A DNA stretch of 64,000 nucleotides from contig RHLH01000001.1 of NCBI GenBank assembly GCA_003712165.1, forward strand, positions 1,302,001 to 1,366,000. The letters are read 5' to 3'. This DNA comes from Phycisphaera sp. Lineage in GTDB: Bacteria > Planctomycetota > Phycisphaerae > Phycisphaerales > UBA1924. The notes under the pieces are model-generated. The model had not been told where the DNA came from, searched no databases, and was given only the letters and a program-made list of their open reading frames with translations. Both the position numbers and the translations under genes were made by a program. Below are positions 52,658-62,500 of the stretch, one piece after another (within the stretch, counting starts at the first letter, position 1; every line of letters starts with the position of its first letter).

Positions 52658-53773
52658 ATGAGTACCCTTGGGCGGCAGCTCGAACTCCACGCCCCCGACG
52701 CCAGGCGAGACCACATCCATCTTGTGGCCATCCTGTATGTCGGCGCGACGTTCATGCTCCTGCTGGGCGCGATGAGCAGCCAGAACAACCTGCTCTTTGC
52801 GACTGTGGGGCTCGCGCTCGCCGCAGTCATCGTCAGCGGCTTCCTCGCTGGCAGCTCGATGATGGGCCTCAGATTCGCTCGCAGGCTCCCGGTCAAAGCC
52901 GAGGCGGGCAAGCCTGCCAAAATCGTTTACCACACCAGTAACCGCAACAAGATCATCTCCGCGTTTGCACTCAGGGTTCTTGACGTTGCAAGCGGTCCCG
53001 CAGGGACGGACCTACCTATCCGGGCGGGGATCGACCGAGTCCCTGCCAGGGGAGAGCAGCGGGTTGAAGCATTCATCGAGTTTCCGCATCGGGGACGCTG
53101 GGCGCTCGGGCCCGGCAGGTTGCTCACGATGTTCCCCTTCGGCATCTCAAAGAAATCCATGCGGTTTAACCGCGAGGATGCGATCGTCGTCATGCCCGAA
53201 TCCGTTGAACTCAGGCACGGCGTCCTGGGCCCCCTCGAATCCGCAGGGGATGAAGGACGCGCCGACTTCCGCAGAAAGGGAGGCGGCGCAGAGCTCTACA
53301 ACCTCCGCGAATATCAGCGAGGCGATCCGGTTTCATCGATCGCCTGGCAAGCATCAGCAAGATGGAGCAAGCTGATCAGCCGCGAAGTCGCAGCACCGCA
53401 GTGCAAACGCGTCTGGATTGTCATCGAAGCATCCCTGGACGATCTTCGAGACAGAGAAGAGAAGGCCGAGGCGTCTGTAAGACTCGCACTCGCTGTAGGC
53501 AAAGAACTCAACGAGGCCGGCATCGCATCCGGGCTGTCTGTACCTTCGTGCGGCATATATATCCAGCCGGATCACGCTGACAACACCCGGCCCACATGGG
53601 CGAACCTGCTGGCCACCCTGGGCGATGAACCTCCTAAGAAAGCAAGCCCCCGGGGCCACTCGATGAGCGACGGCATCATCTCGGTCGGCGCGGGCACAAC
53701 CCCCGCGAGCACGATTGTCCTCGACCCGGCAAAAGAAGAATCCTACATCCGAGCTAAGAGGGTAAACCCATGA
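52658..53773 (+). CDS. DUF58 domain protein
   Basis: A 371-residue protein with two N-terminal helices and a von Willebrand A-like DUF58 domain marked by 'LREYQRGDPVSSIAWQASAR'. DUF58 proteins usually act with MoxR ATPases and transglutaminase-like membrane proteins. Here the transglutaminase partner is directly downstream (four-base overlap), but no MoxR gene is in the window. Confidence 0.9.
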   Translation: MSTLGRQLELHAPDARRDHIHLVAILYVGATFMLLLGAMSSQNNLLFATVGLALAAVIVSGFLAGSSMMGLRFARRLPVKAEAGKPAKIVYHTSNRNKIISAFALRVLDVASGPAGTDLPIRAGIDRVPARGEQRVEAFIEFPHRGRWALGPGRLLTMFPFGISKKSMRFNREDAIVVMPESVELRHGVLGPLESAGDEGRADFRRKGGGAELYNLREYQRGDPVSSIAWQASARWSKLISREVAAPQCKRVWIVIEASLDDLRDREEKAEASVRLALAVGKELNEAGIASGLSVPSCGIYIQPDHADNTRPTWANLLATLGDEPPKKASPRGHSMSDGIISVGAGTTPASTIVLDPAKEESYIRAKRVNP

Positions 53774-55920
53774 CCCCTCGTGCCGCGTGGCTGACCACGG
53801 TCACCCTGCTCATCGCGATGATCACGTACACACTTGCAGAGCCGGGCAGCGAGCTCGTGCTCTTGATGATGCCGCTGCTCGCCATCGCGAGGTTCTACAG
53901 CTTCAAGCAGTCGGCAACGATCGTCCCTCAGTGGGTGATCGCGCTGGCGACGTTTCTTGCGGTTGTGTACGCGGGGTTCCGTGTGCTTGACAGGGGGCCA
54001 GAAATCTCGGTGCTCGCGGAGTTTGTTGCGATCCTTGCCGTGCTCAAGTCGCTCGAACGCTGGACGGCCCGCGATGATATGCAGCTGCTGATTGTCGCGA
54101 TATTCCTGGTGCTCGCGGCCGCGATCTCTAGCAACTCGCTGCTGATCGGGCTCATGCTGCTCTTGTTTATCCCGCTGCTTGGCTACGCCGCGATGCGAAT
54201 GCAGATCGAGGGCGCGCTCAGGTTCGGAGAGCCAAAGGACGACAAACTCAAGCGCGCGTTCCACAAAGAGAGGTCTGGTTCTAGCCCGATCGTCGGGACT
54301 TTCACGACAGCATTCATCTTTGTCATCGGCATCTCCGTCGTCGCTTTTGTTCTACTCCCAAGAGGAATCGGGGGTGACACACTCCAGGGACTGGCGAGAC
54401 CCATCATGGGGCCCTCCACAGGCTTCCGGAACTCCGTCCAACTCGGACGGAGTGGGCTGATATCGCAGGACCAGACGATCGTGATGGAGGTCGAGGTAGA
54501 ACAGGTCGGTGGGCGGAAACTCGGTGCCCTCGGAGTCGTGTACCACCTCCGGGGAACCGCGCTGACCAGCTACGAGGACGGCCGCTGGGAGAGCGATCTC
54601 GACGTGAGCCGGGGTGATGCCAGGCACATCTCATCGCCGCAGGCGCGAGACCGGATCCGATTCGACGATGACATCAGTTTTACCGACATCAAACAGACGA
54701 TCCACCTGACCCCGAGCGCCTCCGACGGTGGGGTGTTGTTCAGCCTCTGGCAACCCTTACGGATCAATTTCGAGCACCATCAGGACGGCTCTGCACTTAT
54801 CGATAATCGGCGCCGGACCGCGAGGCTGGCGGATAGCAAAACAGAACTGACGAAGTACACCGTGCTATCTGCTGAAACTCCGAGAGTATCCACGATCTCA
54901 TACGGCAGGCCTTCGAGACACGAGCGGGATCCGTTCTTTCTCAACAACACAACGATCCGTTCGATCGCAAGCTCGATCCTCGAGGCCGAGGGTATCGCTG
55001 CAGAGCCCGGACTCAGACCCGCGTCTGAAACCGGCGCAGCTGTGAAAGCAATCGAGCGATGGCTCGCGACCTCAGGTGAGTTCTCCTACACGCTCGACAT
55101 CGGAGAACCCGAGGGTGATCTCGACCCGATCGAATGGTTCCTGACCGAGGCCAAAACAGGGCACTGTGAGTACTTCGCTTCAGCCATGGCTGCGCTCTGC
55201 AGGAGTGTCGGTATCAACGCCCGTGTCATCACGGGCTATGTCATGGCCGAGTACGACAGCGAGAAAGAGCGGTACATTGTTCGTCGATCAAACGCACACG
55301 CATGGATCGAAGCGGAAGTCTCGCGTGGCATCTGGAGAGTATTCGACCCGACACCCGGGCTTGATTCGCTCCACGCCCCCGACGAAGCGCAGTATCGTCT
55401 GCTCCGTAGAGTCCTCGACGCGATCGATGGGTTCTGGCTTACGCAGGTTGTCTCCTTCGACGAGCGCAACCAGTTGGATATGTTCGGGCTGGACCGCCAA
55501 ACGCTCAGCGGGGTCAACCAAGACGTCGAGATAGTGAACACAGGCAAGCAGGTTCTCAGGCTCGTTCTCTCGGCTGTCGTTGCAGGTGTCACTGGCTTCT
55601 TTGTCTATCGCTGGTACAGGCGGCCTAGGCAGGAAACCCTAAACGCATACGAGGTGGTGCTACCTGAATCTGCTTTACAAATCAGGTCTGCTCTGCTCAA
55701 GCACTGGCAGGTCTGCGGCCGCGAGCGGCCCGCCTGGGCGGGGCTCACCGCTCACGCAACAGACCCTGCTGAACAGGAACTCGCTTCGATGCTCTCGGCA
55801 GCCGCGTTCGGCCCCGCCAGCTGGGATGAGACCTGCGACAAGAGGGCAACTTCACTGCTCGAACGACTCGCCGCGAAGCGGTCTGATTCCGATACCGTCC
55901 GAGAACAACCCGACAACTAA
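53770..55920 (+). CDS. TgpA-like transglutaminase membrane protein
   Basis: A 716-residue protein with about six N-terminal helices (DUF3488-like) and a transglutaminase-type core. The triad is visible: Cys 466 ('KTGHCEYFASAMAALC'), His 510 ('NAHAWIEAEV') and Asp 526 ('RVFDPTPG'). A later helix near residue 600 ('LVLSAVVAGVTGFFVY') and a DUF4129-like end follow. It probably forms a membrane-linked peptidase or crosslinker, in unit with DUF58. Confidence 0.9.
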   Translation: MTPRAAWLTTVTLLIAMITYTLAEPGSELVLLMMPLLAIARFYSFKQSATIVPQWVIALATFLAVVYAGFRVLDRGPEISVLAEFVAILAVLKSLERWTARDDMQLLIVAIFLVLAAAISSNSLLIGLMLLLFIPLLGYAAMRMQIEGALRFGEPKDDKLKRAFHKERSGSSPIVGTFTTAFIFVIGISVVAFVLLPRGIGGDTLQGLARPIMGPSTGFRNSVQLGRSGLISQDQTIVMEVEVEQVGGRKLGALGVVYHLRGTALTSYEDGRWESDLDVSRGDARHISSPQARDRIRFDDDISFTDIKQTIHLTPSASDGGVLFSLWQPLRINFEHHQDGSALIDNRRRTARLADSKTELTKYTVLSAETPRVSTISYGRPSRHERDPFFLNNTTIRSIASSILEAEGIAAEPGLRPASETGAAVKAIERWLATSGEFSYTLDIGEPEGDLDPIEWFLTEAKTGHCEYFASAMAALCRSVGINARVITGYVMAEYDSEKERYIVRRSNAHAWIEAEVSRGIWRVFDPTPGLDSLHAPDEAQYRLLRRVLDAIDGFWLTQVVSFDERNQLDMFGLDRQTLSGVNQDVEIVNTGKQVLRLVLSAVVAGVTGFFVYRWYRRPRQETLNAYEVVLPESALQIRSALLKHWQVCGRERPAWAGLTAHATDPAEQELASMLSAAAFGPASWDETCDKRATSLLERLAAKRSDSDTVREQPDN

Positions 55921-56050
55921 CCAATCGAGGGTAAGTGATTCGCCTAGAACTCTGTTTCAGGGGGCGATACGAGTATTACGGCGTTAAGCCCAGCTTTCAC
56001 AGTGCCGATGCATACCTGTTCACCGAACCATCGGCAAACAGGAGGTTTGT

Positions 56051-56896
56051 ATGCCTGCCAGACGATCTCGCACTGAACGATGGCGCGACTCTCTGCACTC
56101 ACTCGTGGAGAGGAATGGCCCGATCGAAATCACTGTCGATAGCGAGGACAGCGAACTCGATCTCGTCTGGAAAGTACGCCTTCTATCAATGGATAATGAG
56201 TCGCTCGTCGTCGAGCAACCGGTCGCGCTGCACAAGACAGTACCGGTTGATATCGGTGCGGAGATCATCGGAGCCATCGCGATCGGTCAGAACCGATGGA
56301 TGTTCCGGACACGCGTGCTCGAGTACGTCGAGAAGATCTCGCAGTTCGGCACGGTCAAAGCGCTCAAGCTTGCGATGCCCATCAACGTCGAACGCTGCCA
56401 GAGACGCAACTTCTACCGCACTTCAACCACATCTCTTAGTCTCGCACCGATCCAGATCTACCAGCTCCTCGAGCCTGATTCGGCTGTCCCGCTGGAGGTC
56501 GCGACCCAGGCCGCGATCGTGGACTCGTCGAGTCACGGCACGGCCAACGACCCGTTCGAACTCGCCAAACCCGAACTTGGGCAGAGCATAAGCTCGACGA
56601 TGCTCAACATCGGCGGCGGGGGAGTCGGGTTGCTCATCAATGCCGACGAGACCTCGGTGCTCAGCAAACACCACCTCTTCTGGATGAGACTCGATCTGTC
56701 CCCAGCAATCCCTCTGCCGCTCTCATTGACGGCCAGGCTCGCCCACACCCGGATCGACTCGAGCGGTGATGCCCACTGCGGTTTCGCGTTCGACTTCATC
56801 CGGAACCGGTCGTACGAGCCCTTCGTCGCCGAGCAGATCTGCAGGTACGTTTCTCAGATCCAAAAACCCAATTTGGGGGATAGGAAGGCGGCCTGA
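56051..56896 (+). CDS. PilZ/YcgR-like protein
   Basis: A 281-residue cytoplasmic protein. An N-terminal YcgR-N-like beta domain (about 20-115) leads to the 'ERCQRRNFYR' motif, which fits the RxxxR di-GMP contact of PilZ. A later 'LNIGGGGVGLLI' stands for the (D/N)xSxxG motif, with Gly in place of Ser. A C-terminal helix follows. The changed second motif makes cyclic-di-GMP binding likely but not certain. It may act on the pilus system or motility. Confidence 0.75.
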   Translation: MPARRSRTERWRDSLHSLVERNGPIEITVDSEDSELDLVWKVRLLSMDNESLVVEQPVALHKTVPVDIGAEIIGAIAIGQNRWMFRTRVLEYVEKISQFGTVKALKLAMPINVERCQRRNFYRTSTTSLSLAPIQIYQLLEPDSAVPLEVATQAAIVDSSSHGTANDPFELAKPELGQSISSTMLNIGGGGVGLLINADETSVLSKHHLFWMRLDLSPAIPLPLSLTARLAHTRIDSSGDAHCGFAFDFIRNRSYEPFVAEQICRYVSQIQKPNLGDRKAA

Positions 56897-57176
56897 TCTG
56901 CACGCCGCGCCATATGCCGATACGCTGCCTAACAATACCAGCAGTGGTCGGCTAAGAGTCCCGCTCAATCCGGCCCGCTGAACCTGATCTGATTCCACTC
57001 GGGCCTTGATATTCGCCCGGACAACCCGCTTTCAACGCCTTGAACGGCGTTTGCATGCCAGACCGCCCAAGGTCTAGGCAGAGTGTGGATGTGTTAGGAT
57101 TCACAACAGGTCTCGGCGGACCACCCGGACCCGGGAGTGTTTGCTTGGTCGATCCGCAGCCGGAAAGGGCCGCGGG

Positions 57177-58778
57177 ATGGTTCATGCATGGATTGCACAA
57201 TCAGACGCAGCAACAAGCAGTGGGATGCCCGGCTGGTTGCTGTTCATCGTTGGACTCGTCGTGGGCGGCGTGATCGGAACCCTGGGATTCAGGGTCCTTC
57301 TCGGGGTAACCCTGAAGTCTGCCCGGAGCGAGGCCAAAAACATCGTCGATACGGCGGAGATCAAGGCCAAGGCCGAGAAACAGGAGCGTGAGCTCGAGCT
57401 TGAGAAGGAGTTCCGTACCAGGCGGGATGACCTGGAGAAGGAACTCGACGAAGGCCGGAAAGAGCTTCGGGAGGCCGAGAGGCGCCTCGATAAGCGTGAG
57501 AACCAGTTTGACAAGCGCGAGGCATCGCTAGAACGCGAGCAGAACAAGATCGATGAGACCCGCTCTAAGCTGGAGGCTCGCGATCAGGAGCTCAAGGCGA
57601 CAGAGGATGAGATCGAAAAGACGCTGGTCGAACAGCGGGAGAAGCTGATCACGATCGCGGGGCTCTCCGCGGAAGATGCAAAAGCGGAGGTGCTCCAGCG
57701 GATCGAAGAAGAAAGCAGGCTGGACGCCGCCAAGATCGTGCGCAAGGTCGCGGAGGACACCGAAGCCGAGGCGCACGAGAAGGCTACCGAGATTCTCGTA
57801 CACGCCGTCCAGAGGTTCTCAACCGAGGTGACCGCGGATTCGACCGTGCGATCGGTTGCGATTCCCTCCGATGACATGAAGGGCCGCATCATCGGCCGCG
57901 AGGGTCGGAACATCCGCGCAATCGAGAAGGCAACGGGCGCCGATATCATCGTCGACGACACGCCGGGTGTGATCGTGGTTTCGTGTTTCGACAAGATACG
58001 CCAGGCGGTTGCCGTGCAATCGCTCGAACGACTGATCAAAGACGGCAGGATGCACCCCACAAGGATCGAAGAAGTCGTTCAGAAAGTTAGCGACGAGATC
58101 GGTCAGCAGGTCGTCAAGGCGGGCAAGGATGCCGCGATCGAGGTCAACCTTCGAGGGCTCCATCCCAAAGTCTCAGAGGCGATGGGCAAGCTGCACTTCC
58201 GCACGAGCTTTGGGCAGAATGTGCTGCGCCACTCGATCGAGGTTGGGTACTTCAGCCAGATCATCGCCGACCAGCTCGGCCTCGACGGCACGATCGCCAG
58301 ACGCGCCGGGTACCTGCACGACATTGGCAAAGCCATGGACCACGAGCAGGAGGGCGGGCACCCCGCGATCGGCATGGCTTTCGCCAAACAGCACGGCGAG
58401 AAAGAGCCGATACTCAACGTGATCGGCGGGCACCACGCGGATATCCCCTCGACCAGCTTCTACACCCCGATCGTGATGGCCGCCGACGCGATCAGCAGTG
58501 CCAGGCCCGGCGCACGCCGCGAGTCGATGGAGCGATACATCCAGCGTCTGACTGAGCTTCAGGACATCGCTCTGGGCGAGAAGGGCGTGAACGAGGCCTA
58601 CGCGATCCAGGCGGGCAGAGAAGTCCGGGTGATGGTCGATGCGAAGAAGATCAGCGACGACGAAGCGCACCTCGTGGCCGACCGAATCGCCAAGCGCGTG
58701 AGTACAGAGATGACGTTCCCGGGCGAGATCCGCGTGACGGTGCTTCGCGAGACCCGGGCCGTCGAGATCGCACGCTGA
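57177..58778 (+). CDS. rny: ribonuclease Y
   Basis: A 533-residue membrane-anchored endoribonuclease. The N-terminal helix 'WLLFIVGLVVGGVIGTLGFR' is followed by a long Glu/Lys/Arg coiled coil (about 45-190), a KH domain ('GRIIGREGRNIRAIEKATGA') and the HD domain ('AGYLHDIGKAMDHEQEGGHP') with the metal ligands. ATG 57177 follows GGAAAGG; an earlier start at 57141 would give an odd leader. Leader 56897-57176 has an AACGCC/GGCGTT hairpin but no gene. Confidence 0.95.
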   Translation: MVHAWIAQSDAATSSGMPGWLLFIVGLVVGGVIGTLGFRVLLGVTLKSARSEAKNIVDTAEIKAKAEKQERELELEKEFRTRRDDLEKELDEGRKELREAERRLDKRENQFDKREASLEREQNKIDETRSKLEARDQELKATEDEIEKTLVEQREKLITIAGLSAEDAKAEVLQRIEEESRLDAAKIVRKVAEDTEAEAHEKATEILVHAVQRFSTEVTADSTVRSVAIPSDDMKGRIIGREGRNIRAIEKATGADIIVDDTPGVIVVSCFDKIRQAVAVQSLERLIKDGRMHPTRIEEVVQKVSDEIGQQVVKAGKDAAIEVNLRGLHPKVSEAMGKLHFRTSFGQNVLRHSIEVGYFSQIIADQLGLDGTIARRAGYLHDIGKAMDHEQEGGHPAIGMAFAKQHGEKEPILNVIGGHHADIPSTSFYTPIVMAADAISSARPGARRESMERYIQRLTELQDIALGEKGVNEAYAIQAGREVRVMVDAKKISDDEAHLVADRIAKRVSTEMTFPGEIRVTVLRETRAVEIAR

Positions 58779-58785
58779 ACTCGCG

Positions 58786-59763
58786 TCAGCGTTCCCAGCT
58801 CCAGCGCAGAGAAGCATCGAGCACGCTCGGCGCGTATTCACGGAGCAGCTGTTCCGCGAGCCTGTCCATGAGCAGCCGTTCCTGCCTCTCGCGCACTTCC
58901 GCGGAGATTTCGTCGTAGACCTCTTCGAGTGTTGTCTCTTGAGCGGGGATCTCACGCTCGATGAGCAGCACAGCGAACCCGCTGTCGAGGGCGATGATGT
59001 CCGAGGGCGTCATTGGGTCGAGCTCAGCCAGCACGCCGCGGACCGAGACTGGCAGCCCAGGATCGTCGGGGCTGATCGGACCGAGGTCACCCCCGAGGCT
59101 CGCAGACCTATCAACCGATCGCTCGCTGGCGACCTCTGCGAATGCGAGCTTGAGCCCGAGTTCATCCGAGCGGTTTCGGATCTCGGCGACGGCTTGCTGC
59201 GCCGCGGCTGAGGTCTGCACAACAATCATGCGGGTCTCAAGCTGCCTGCCGTAACGGATCCTGTGAGCAAGCTCAAGCATCTCCGCAGTGGGCTCGGCCT
59301 CGTCGGCGATGAGCCTGCGCATCCCCGCGTTACGTTTGAGCAATGCGCCGAGTCGAGCAGGCCCGATCCCTCTGCGATCAAGCACCCGGCCCATGACCTC
59401 GTTGGCGGTTTCTTCTTCAGCGCCCGGCGCCAGACGCGTCCGGAGCCTTGATCGCTCCGCTTCGACATCTTCCTCCGTGATCGACAACCCGCCTCTGCTC
59501 AACTCCGTCGCGACCGCGTGATCGAGGACTGCTTCACGGATAGCTTCCTTCCCAGCGAGTTCGGCGAGCACGGGCCAGAGCGCGTCGCGAGAAAGCGCAG
59601 AATTCGCGATCAAGATCGCTGGTCTGGCGGGCTGGGCAGTCCTTTCGGCAATGGATTGGGGCCTGATCATGGATTCACCGGCACTCGGCCCGCCGCACCC
59701 GGATATGCTGGCGTAGCAGAGGAGCAAGGGCAGGCTGCGAAGCACGTCGCGGGAGTTCGTCAT
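58786..59763 (-). CDS. lipoprotein peptidyl-prolyl isomerase, SurA/parvulin type
   Basis: A 325-residue lipoprotein (lipobox 'ASISGCGG') with a SurA-like N-terminal helical chaperone part and a parvulin domain: 'METRMIVVQTSAAAQQAV' in the variant 'LETRMIVVQTS', then 'DRSASLGGDLGPISPDDPGL' and 'LIEREIPAQETTLEEV'. It would help fold periplasmic or outer-membrane proteins. It converges with rny after a seven-base gap and is divergent from the zinc-ribbon gene. Confidence 0.85.
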   Translation of the reverse strand: MTNSRDVLRSLPLLLCYASISGCGGPSAGESMIRPQSIAERTAQPARPAILIANSALSRDALWPVLAELAGKEAIREAVLDHAVATELSRGGLSITEEDVEAERSRLRTRLAPGAEEETANEVMGRVLDRRGIGPARLGALLKRNAGMRRLIADEAEPTAEMLELAHRIRYGRQLETRMIVVQTSAAAQQAVAEIRNRSDELGLKLAFAEVASERSVDRSASLGGDLGPISPDDPGLPVSVRGVLAELDPMTPSDIIALDSGFAVLLIEREIPAQETTLEEVYDEISAEVRERQERLLMDRLAEQLLREYAPSVLDASLRWSWER

Positions 59764-59811
59764 ACACGATCAGAGCGTCCAGCCCGCGACGCGTCAAGCG
59801 AAGGGATATGT

Positions 59812-61101
59812 GTGGACCAGCCAAGACCCCAACCCGATCAGCCCGCAACTCAGGGAGCCAAGCCGGGTCAGGACAGGCCTGAGCATCCGCAAAGCATGGC
59901 ACCGGCAATGGTTCTGTGCCCTTACTGCGGCTCGCTGAGTACCCATCAGAAGCAGTGCAGCAACTGTCATGGCTATTTCGATTTGCTCTCCCGTCAGCGG
60001 TCCCAGAACGCGATGGGCCCTTGGTTCATCCGCGATGTCTCAAAGCCCTTCCAGCCTGGCTGTTCCTACTCGACCCTCGTCAAGATGATTCAGAGGGGCA
60101 AGATCAAGCCTGAGACGGTCATCCGGGGCCCGGCTACGCGCCAGTTCTGGACGTTCGCCAGGAACGCACCGGGCATTGCACATCTGCTCGGCGAGTGCCA
60201 CTCGTGCCATTCGCCGGTGATGCCTATCGCCAAACTCTGTCCGATGTGCCGCGCTTCATTCGTGGTCAACGACGACCGCCAGCACCTGGGTCTGAGCCCG
60301 ATTCACCTGCTGCCTGGCGATGCCGATGCCGCGACGATCGCTGCCTCACTGAGCAACAAGGTCGCTGCGCCGGCTGTCCAGACTTCACCACCACCCGAAG
60401 CCGCTGTGCCAGCGCCGGAGCATACTCCCGCTCACGCAGTTACTGCCGGAGTTACGCAAGCAGCTTCAGAGCATGCAGAGGCAAACCAAGCAGCGACTCA
60501 ATCCCAGGTAGTCGTGGAGCAGGTTGCTCATCCGGTGCCGACCTTTCCTGAGCCTGAAGTGAAAGTGATACTCGCCGAAGATGAAAAGAGCGGCTCGAGC
60601 AGGGGCCTCGTCTTTTCAATCGTGATCGCGTTTATAGTTGTCGCCGGTGCCGGGTTCTGGGCGTGGAGTTATCTGTCCGCGCGCGCTACGCCCGACTCAA
60701 TGTCTGCAGCTGAGACATTTCAAGCTGATCTATCAACCGGGTCGGATGTTGTCACCGGCGATCTGGATGCACTTGAGCCAGAGGTTCTCTTGCCTACTGA
60801 CGACCAGATATCTGACAATGCGACGGATACAGATGTTGATGGCATCCCTGCGGTTTTTGACTCCGACTTAGAGGAAAGCCCTAATCAGCCGCAGCAGGAC
60901 ACCGAGAGTGCTACCGAAAAGCAAGAGAACGCACGCAGGCTCGCCTACGACAGGGCTTTGATCGGGATCGCCGAGGGTAATCTCGATGAAGAGGCCTTCC
61001 AGGCGCTGCTGGATGAGGTCGCGCCGCAGCAACGCGGGGCTTTGGAAGAGTTGTGGGTCCGGAGGCAAGACCAGGTCCGATTGGGCCGTGACGGCGGCTG
61101 A
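59812..61101 (+). CDS. zinc-ribbon and GYF-like membrane protein
   Basis: A 429-residue protein. GTG 59812 follows AAGGGA. The N-terminal zinc ribbon is 'MVLCPYCGSLSTHQKQCSNC'. A GYF-like unit ('PWFIRDVSKPFQPGCSYSTL', 'RGPATRQFWTFARNAPG') and a second ribbon ('CHSCHSP', 'LCPMCRASFV') follow. After an Ala/Pro linker comes one helix ('GLVFSIVIAFIVVAGAGFWA', about 265-285) and a short helical end. Such domains bind proteins or nucleic acids in the cytoplasm. The family is not one I recognise as a whole. Confidence 0.72.
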   Translation: MDQPRPQPDQPATQGAKPGQDRPEHPQSMAPAMVLCPYCGSLSTHQKQCSNCHGYFDLLSRQRSQNAMGPWFIRDVSKPFQPGCSYSTLVKMIQRGKIKPETVIRGPATRQFWTFARNAPGIAHLLGECHSCHSPVMPIAKLCPMCRASFVVNDDRQHLGLSPIHLLPGDADAATIAASLSNKVAAPAVQTSPPPEAAVPAPEHTPAHAVTAGVTQAASEHAEANQAATQSQVVVEQVAHPVPTFPEPEVKVILAEDEKSGSSRGLVFSIVIAFIVVAGAGFWAWSYLSARATPDSMSAAETFQADLSTGSDVVTGDLDALEPEVLLPTDDQISDNATDTDVDGIPAVFDSDLEESPNQPQQDTESATEKQENARRLAYDRALIGIAEGNLDEEAFQALLDEVAPQQRGALEELWVRRQDQVRLGRDGG

Positions 61102-61168
61102 TCGTGCGAAAAAAGCAGCCCTCTTCCTCTGAAATCGAACCTTTGGGGTGCGGGAATCGAATTGTCGA

Positions 61169-61174
61169 TATACT
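61169..61174 (+). promoter_or_regulatory. -10 box candidate for the first tandem pseudopilin
   Basis: TATACT at 61169-61174 lies 94 bases before ATG 61268. The best -35 (TTGGGG at 61143-61148) is 20 bases away, so the match is weak. The ribosome site GGGAGG is at 61258-61263. Confidence 0.3.
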
Positions 61175-61267
61175 GCACGTGTCCCGGGGTGTTCTGCACC
61201 GGGTCTGCCGCCGATCGTTTAATTCCGGTTTCTCCGGTACAACGATGCAAGACAAGGGGAGGTTCTT

Positions 61268-62380
61268 ATGGTCAGCCGCAAAGGCCGCCGAGCATTTACG
61301 TTGATTGAGTTGTTGGTTGTCATTGCCATCATCGCGCTGCTGATCTCTATTCTGCTCCCGGCACTCGGGAACGCTCGCAAGCGTGCTCAACTCCTGAGGA
61401 GCCTTAACAACCAGCGTCAGCAGGGCGTCGCAACCGCCTCGTACGGTGCTGAGAACGACGCGAGGGCGTACTCATTCTCGTGGAAGCCCGGCATCGTTCC
61501 CCAGACTTCAAATACCGATCTCGCTCTGGCGTGTTCGAACCTGCCCAACACCGCTGGTGCTCATACGAGAGCGGCTGTGTTCCAGCAGCTTGACATCGTG
61601 TCCAGGCTGTTCAAGCACTCAGAGCTTACACCTGAACCCTCAACAGCCCCGACAAACCACACGCCTTACGTGCTCTACAACCACCTCGTGATCAACGACC
61701 ATATCGGCGAGTCGCTCCCGGCTGAGATGGTTATCTCGCCCGGCGATAAGGCCCGCAACTACTGGCACGAGAACATGGACGAATACCTCGACGATCCCAG
61801 GAACAACGCGTTCCGCCCGCCTTCAGCACAGACTTCCTTCAACCAGCTCTGGCGCTGGGCGTTCAGCTCGTCGTACACAACTGTCTCGGCTCACTACTCA
61901 CCCGACGCGGGCACGTTCGGTGACCCCAGGTGGCCCAGAACTGTTCAGCGAGGAAACAACAGCAGCCAGTACGCGATGCCGACGGACCCAAACGTGCTCG
62001 GCCGTCGCAGGCTCGAAGAAGTCGCGTTCCCGTCGAAGAAGGTGCTGCTCTACGAAACCTACCAGCGGTTCACCGGTCCCGAGCAATACTTCGCGTTCGA
62101 GGACAGCGAAGTGCCCGCTCTGTTCTATGACGGCCATGTAGAGACGGTCTTGACACGCGACTCCAATTACGGGTTTGAACCAAATAACCCGGGCAACGGC
62201 GCAGACTCTCCGGAAGAGATATCGGAAACATACTTCTACTCACCCATTAGATGGTGGGACCCGGTCGGCGCACAGCGCACTCTGGTGCCCGTCTACTACG
62301 ATCAGACCCGCTGGGGTCTCCAGGGCGTCGATTTTAAGGGCGAGCCCGTTGCGAAGGAAGGCAGATCGAATCAGATGTAA
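61268..62380 (+). CDS. large pseudopilin, paralogue 1
   Basis: A 370-residue prepilin-type protein starting 'MVSRKGRRAFTLIELLVVIA', with Ala at -1. The mature part contains 'YVLYNHLVINDHIGESLPAE' and 'FEDSEVPALFYDGHVETV', the planctomycete 'DGH' motif. It is too large for a core pilin and probably forms surface fibres or a tip. It is nearly collinear with the next gene, with long identical stretches ('LYNHLVINDHIGESLPAE'), so the two arose by tandem duplication. Confidence 0.87.
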   Translation: MVSRKGRRAFTLIELLVVIAIIALLISILLPALGNARKRAQLLRSLNNQRQQGVATASYGAENDARAYSFSWKPGIVPQTSNTDLALACSNLPNTAGAHTRAAVFQQLDIVSRLFKHSELTPEPSTAPTNHTPYVLYNHLVINDHIGESLPAEMVISPGDKARNYWHENMDEYLDDPRNNAFRPPSAQTSFNQLWRWAFSSSYTTVSAHYSPDAGTFGDPRWPRTVQRGNNSSQYAMPTDPNVLGRRRLEEVAFPSKKVLLYETYQRFTGPEQYFAFEDSEVPALFYDGHVETVLTRDSNYGFEPNNPGNGADSPEEISETYFYSPIRWWDPVGAQRTLVPVYYDQTRWGLQGVDFKGEPVAKEGRSNQM

Positions 62381-62422
62381 TGATCTCTTGACTGCGAATC
62401 GCCATTTCCAGCTGAAATCTTC

Positions 62423-62460
62423 AAGCGGCACCCTGCGGGGTGCCGCTTTTGTTTTGCGAT
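62423..62460 (+). terminator. intrinsic terminator between the tandem pseudopilins
   Basis: AAGCGGCACCC and GGGTGCCGCTT form an 11-bp stem with a 4-base loop, followed by TTGTTTTG. Confidence 0.85.
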
Positions 62461-62465
62461 ATAAT
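62460..62465 (+). promoter_or_regulatory. -10 box (TATAAT) for the second tandem pseudopilin
   Basis: A perfect TATAAT directly follows the terminator tail, 35 bases before ATG 62501. No good -35 is visible at the proper distance. The ribosome site is GGAAGG. Confidence 0.45.
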
Positions 62466-62500
62466 GAAACCGCAGGGGGCCAGAGTCGGAAGGAACTGGT

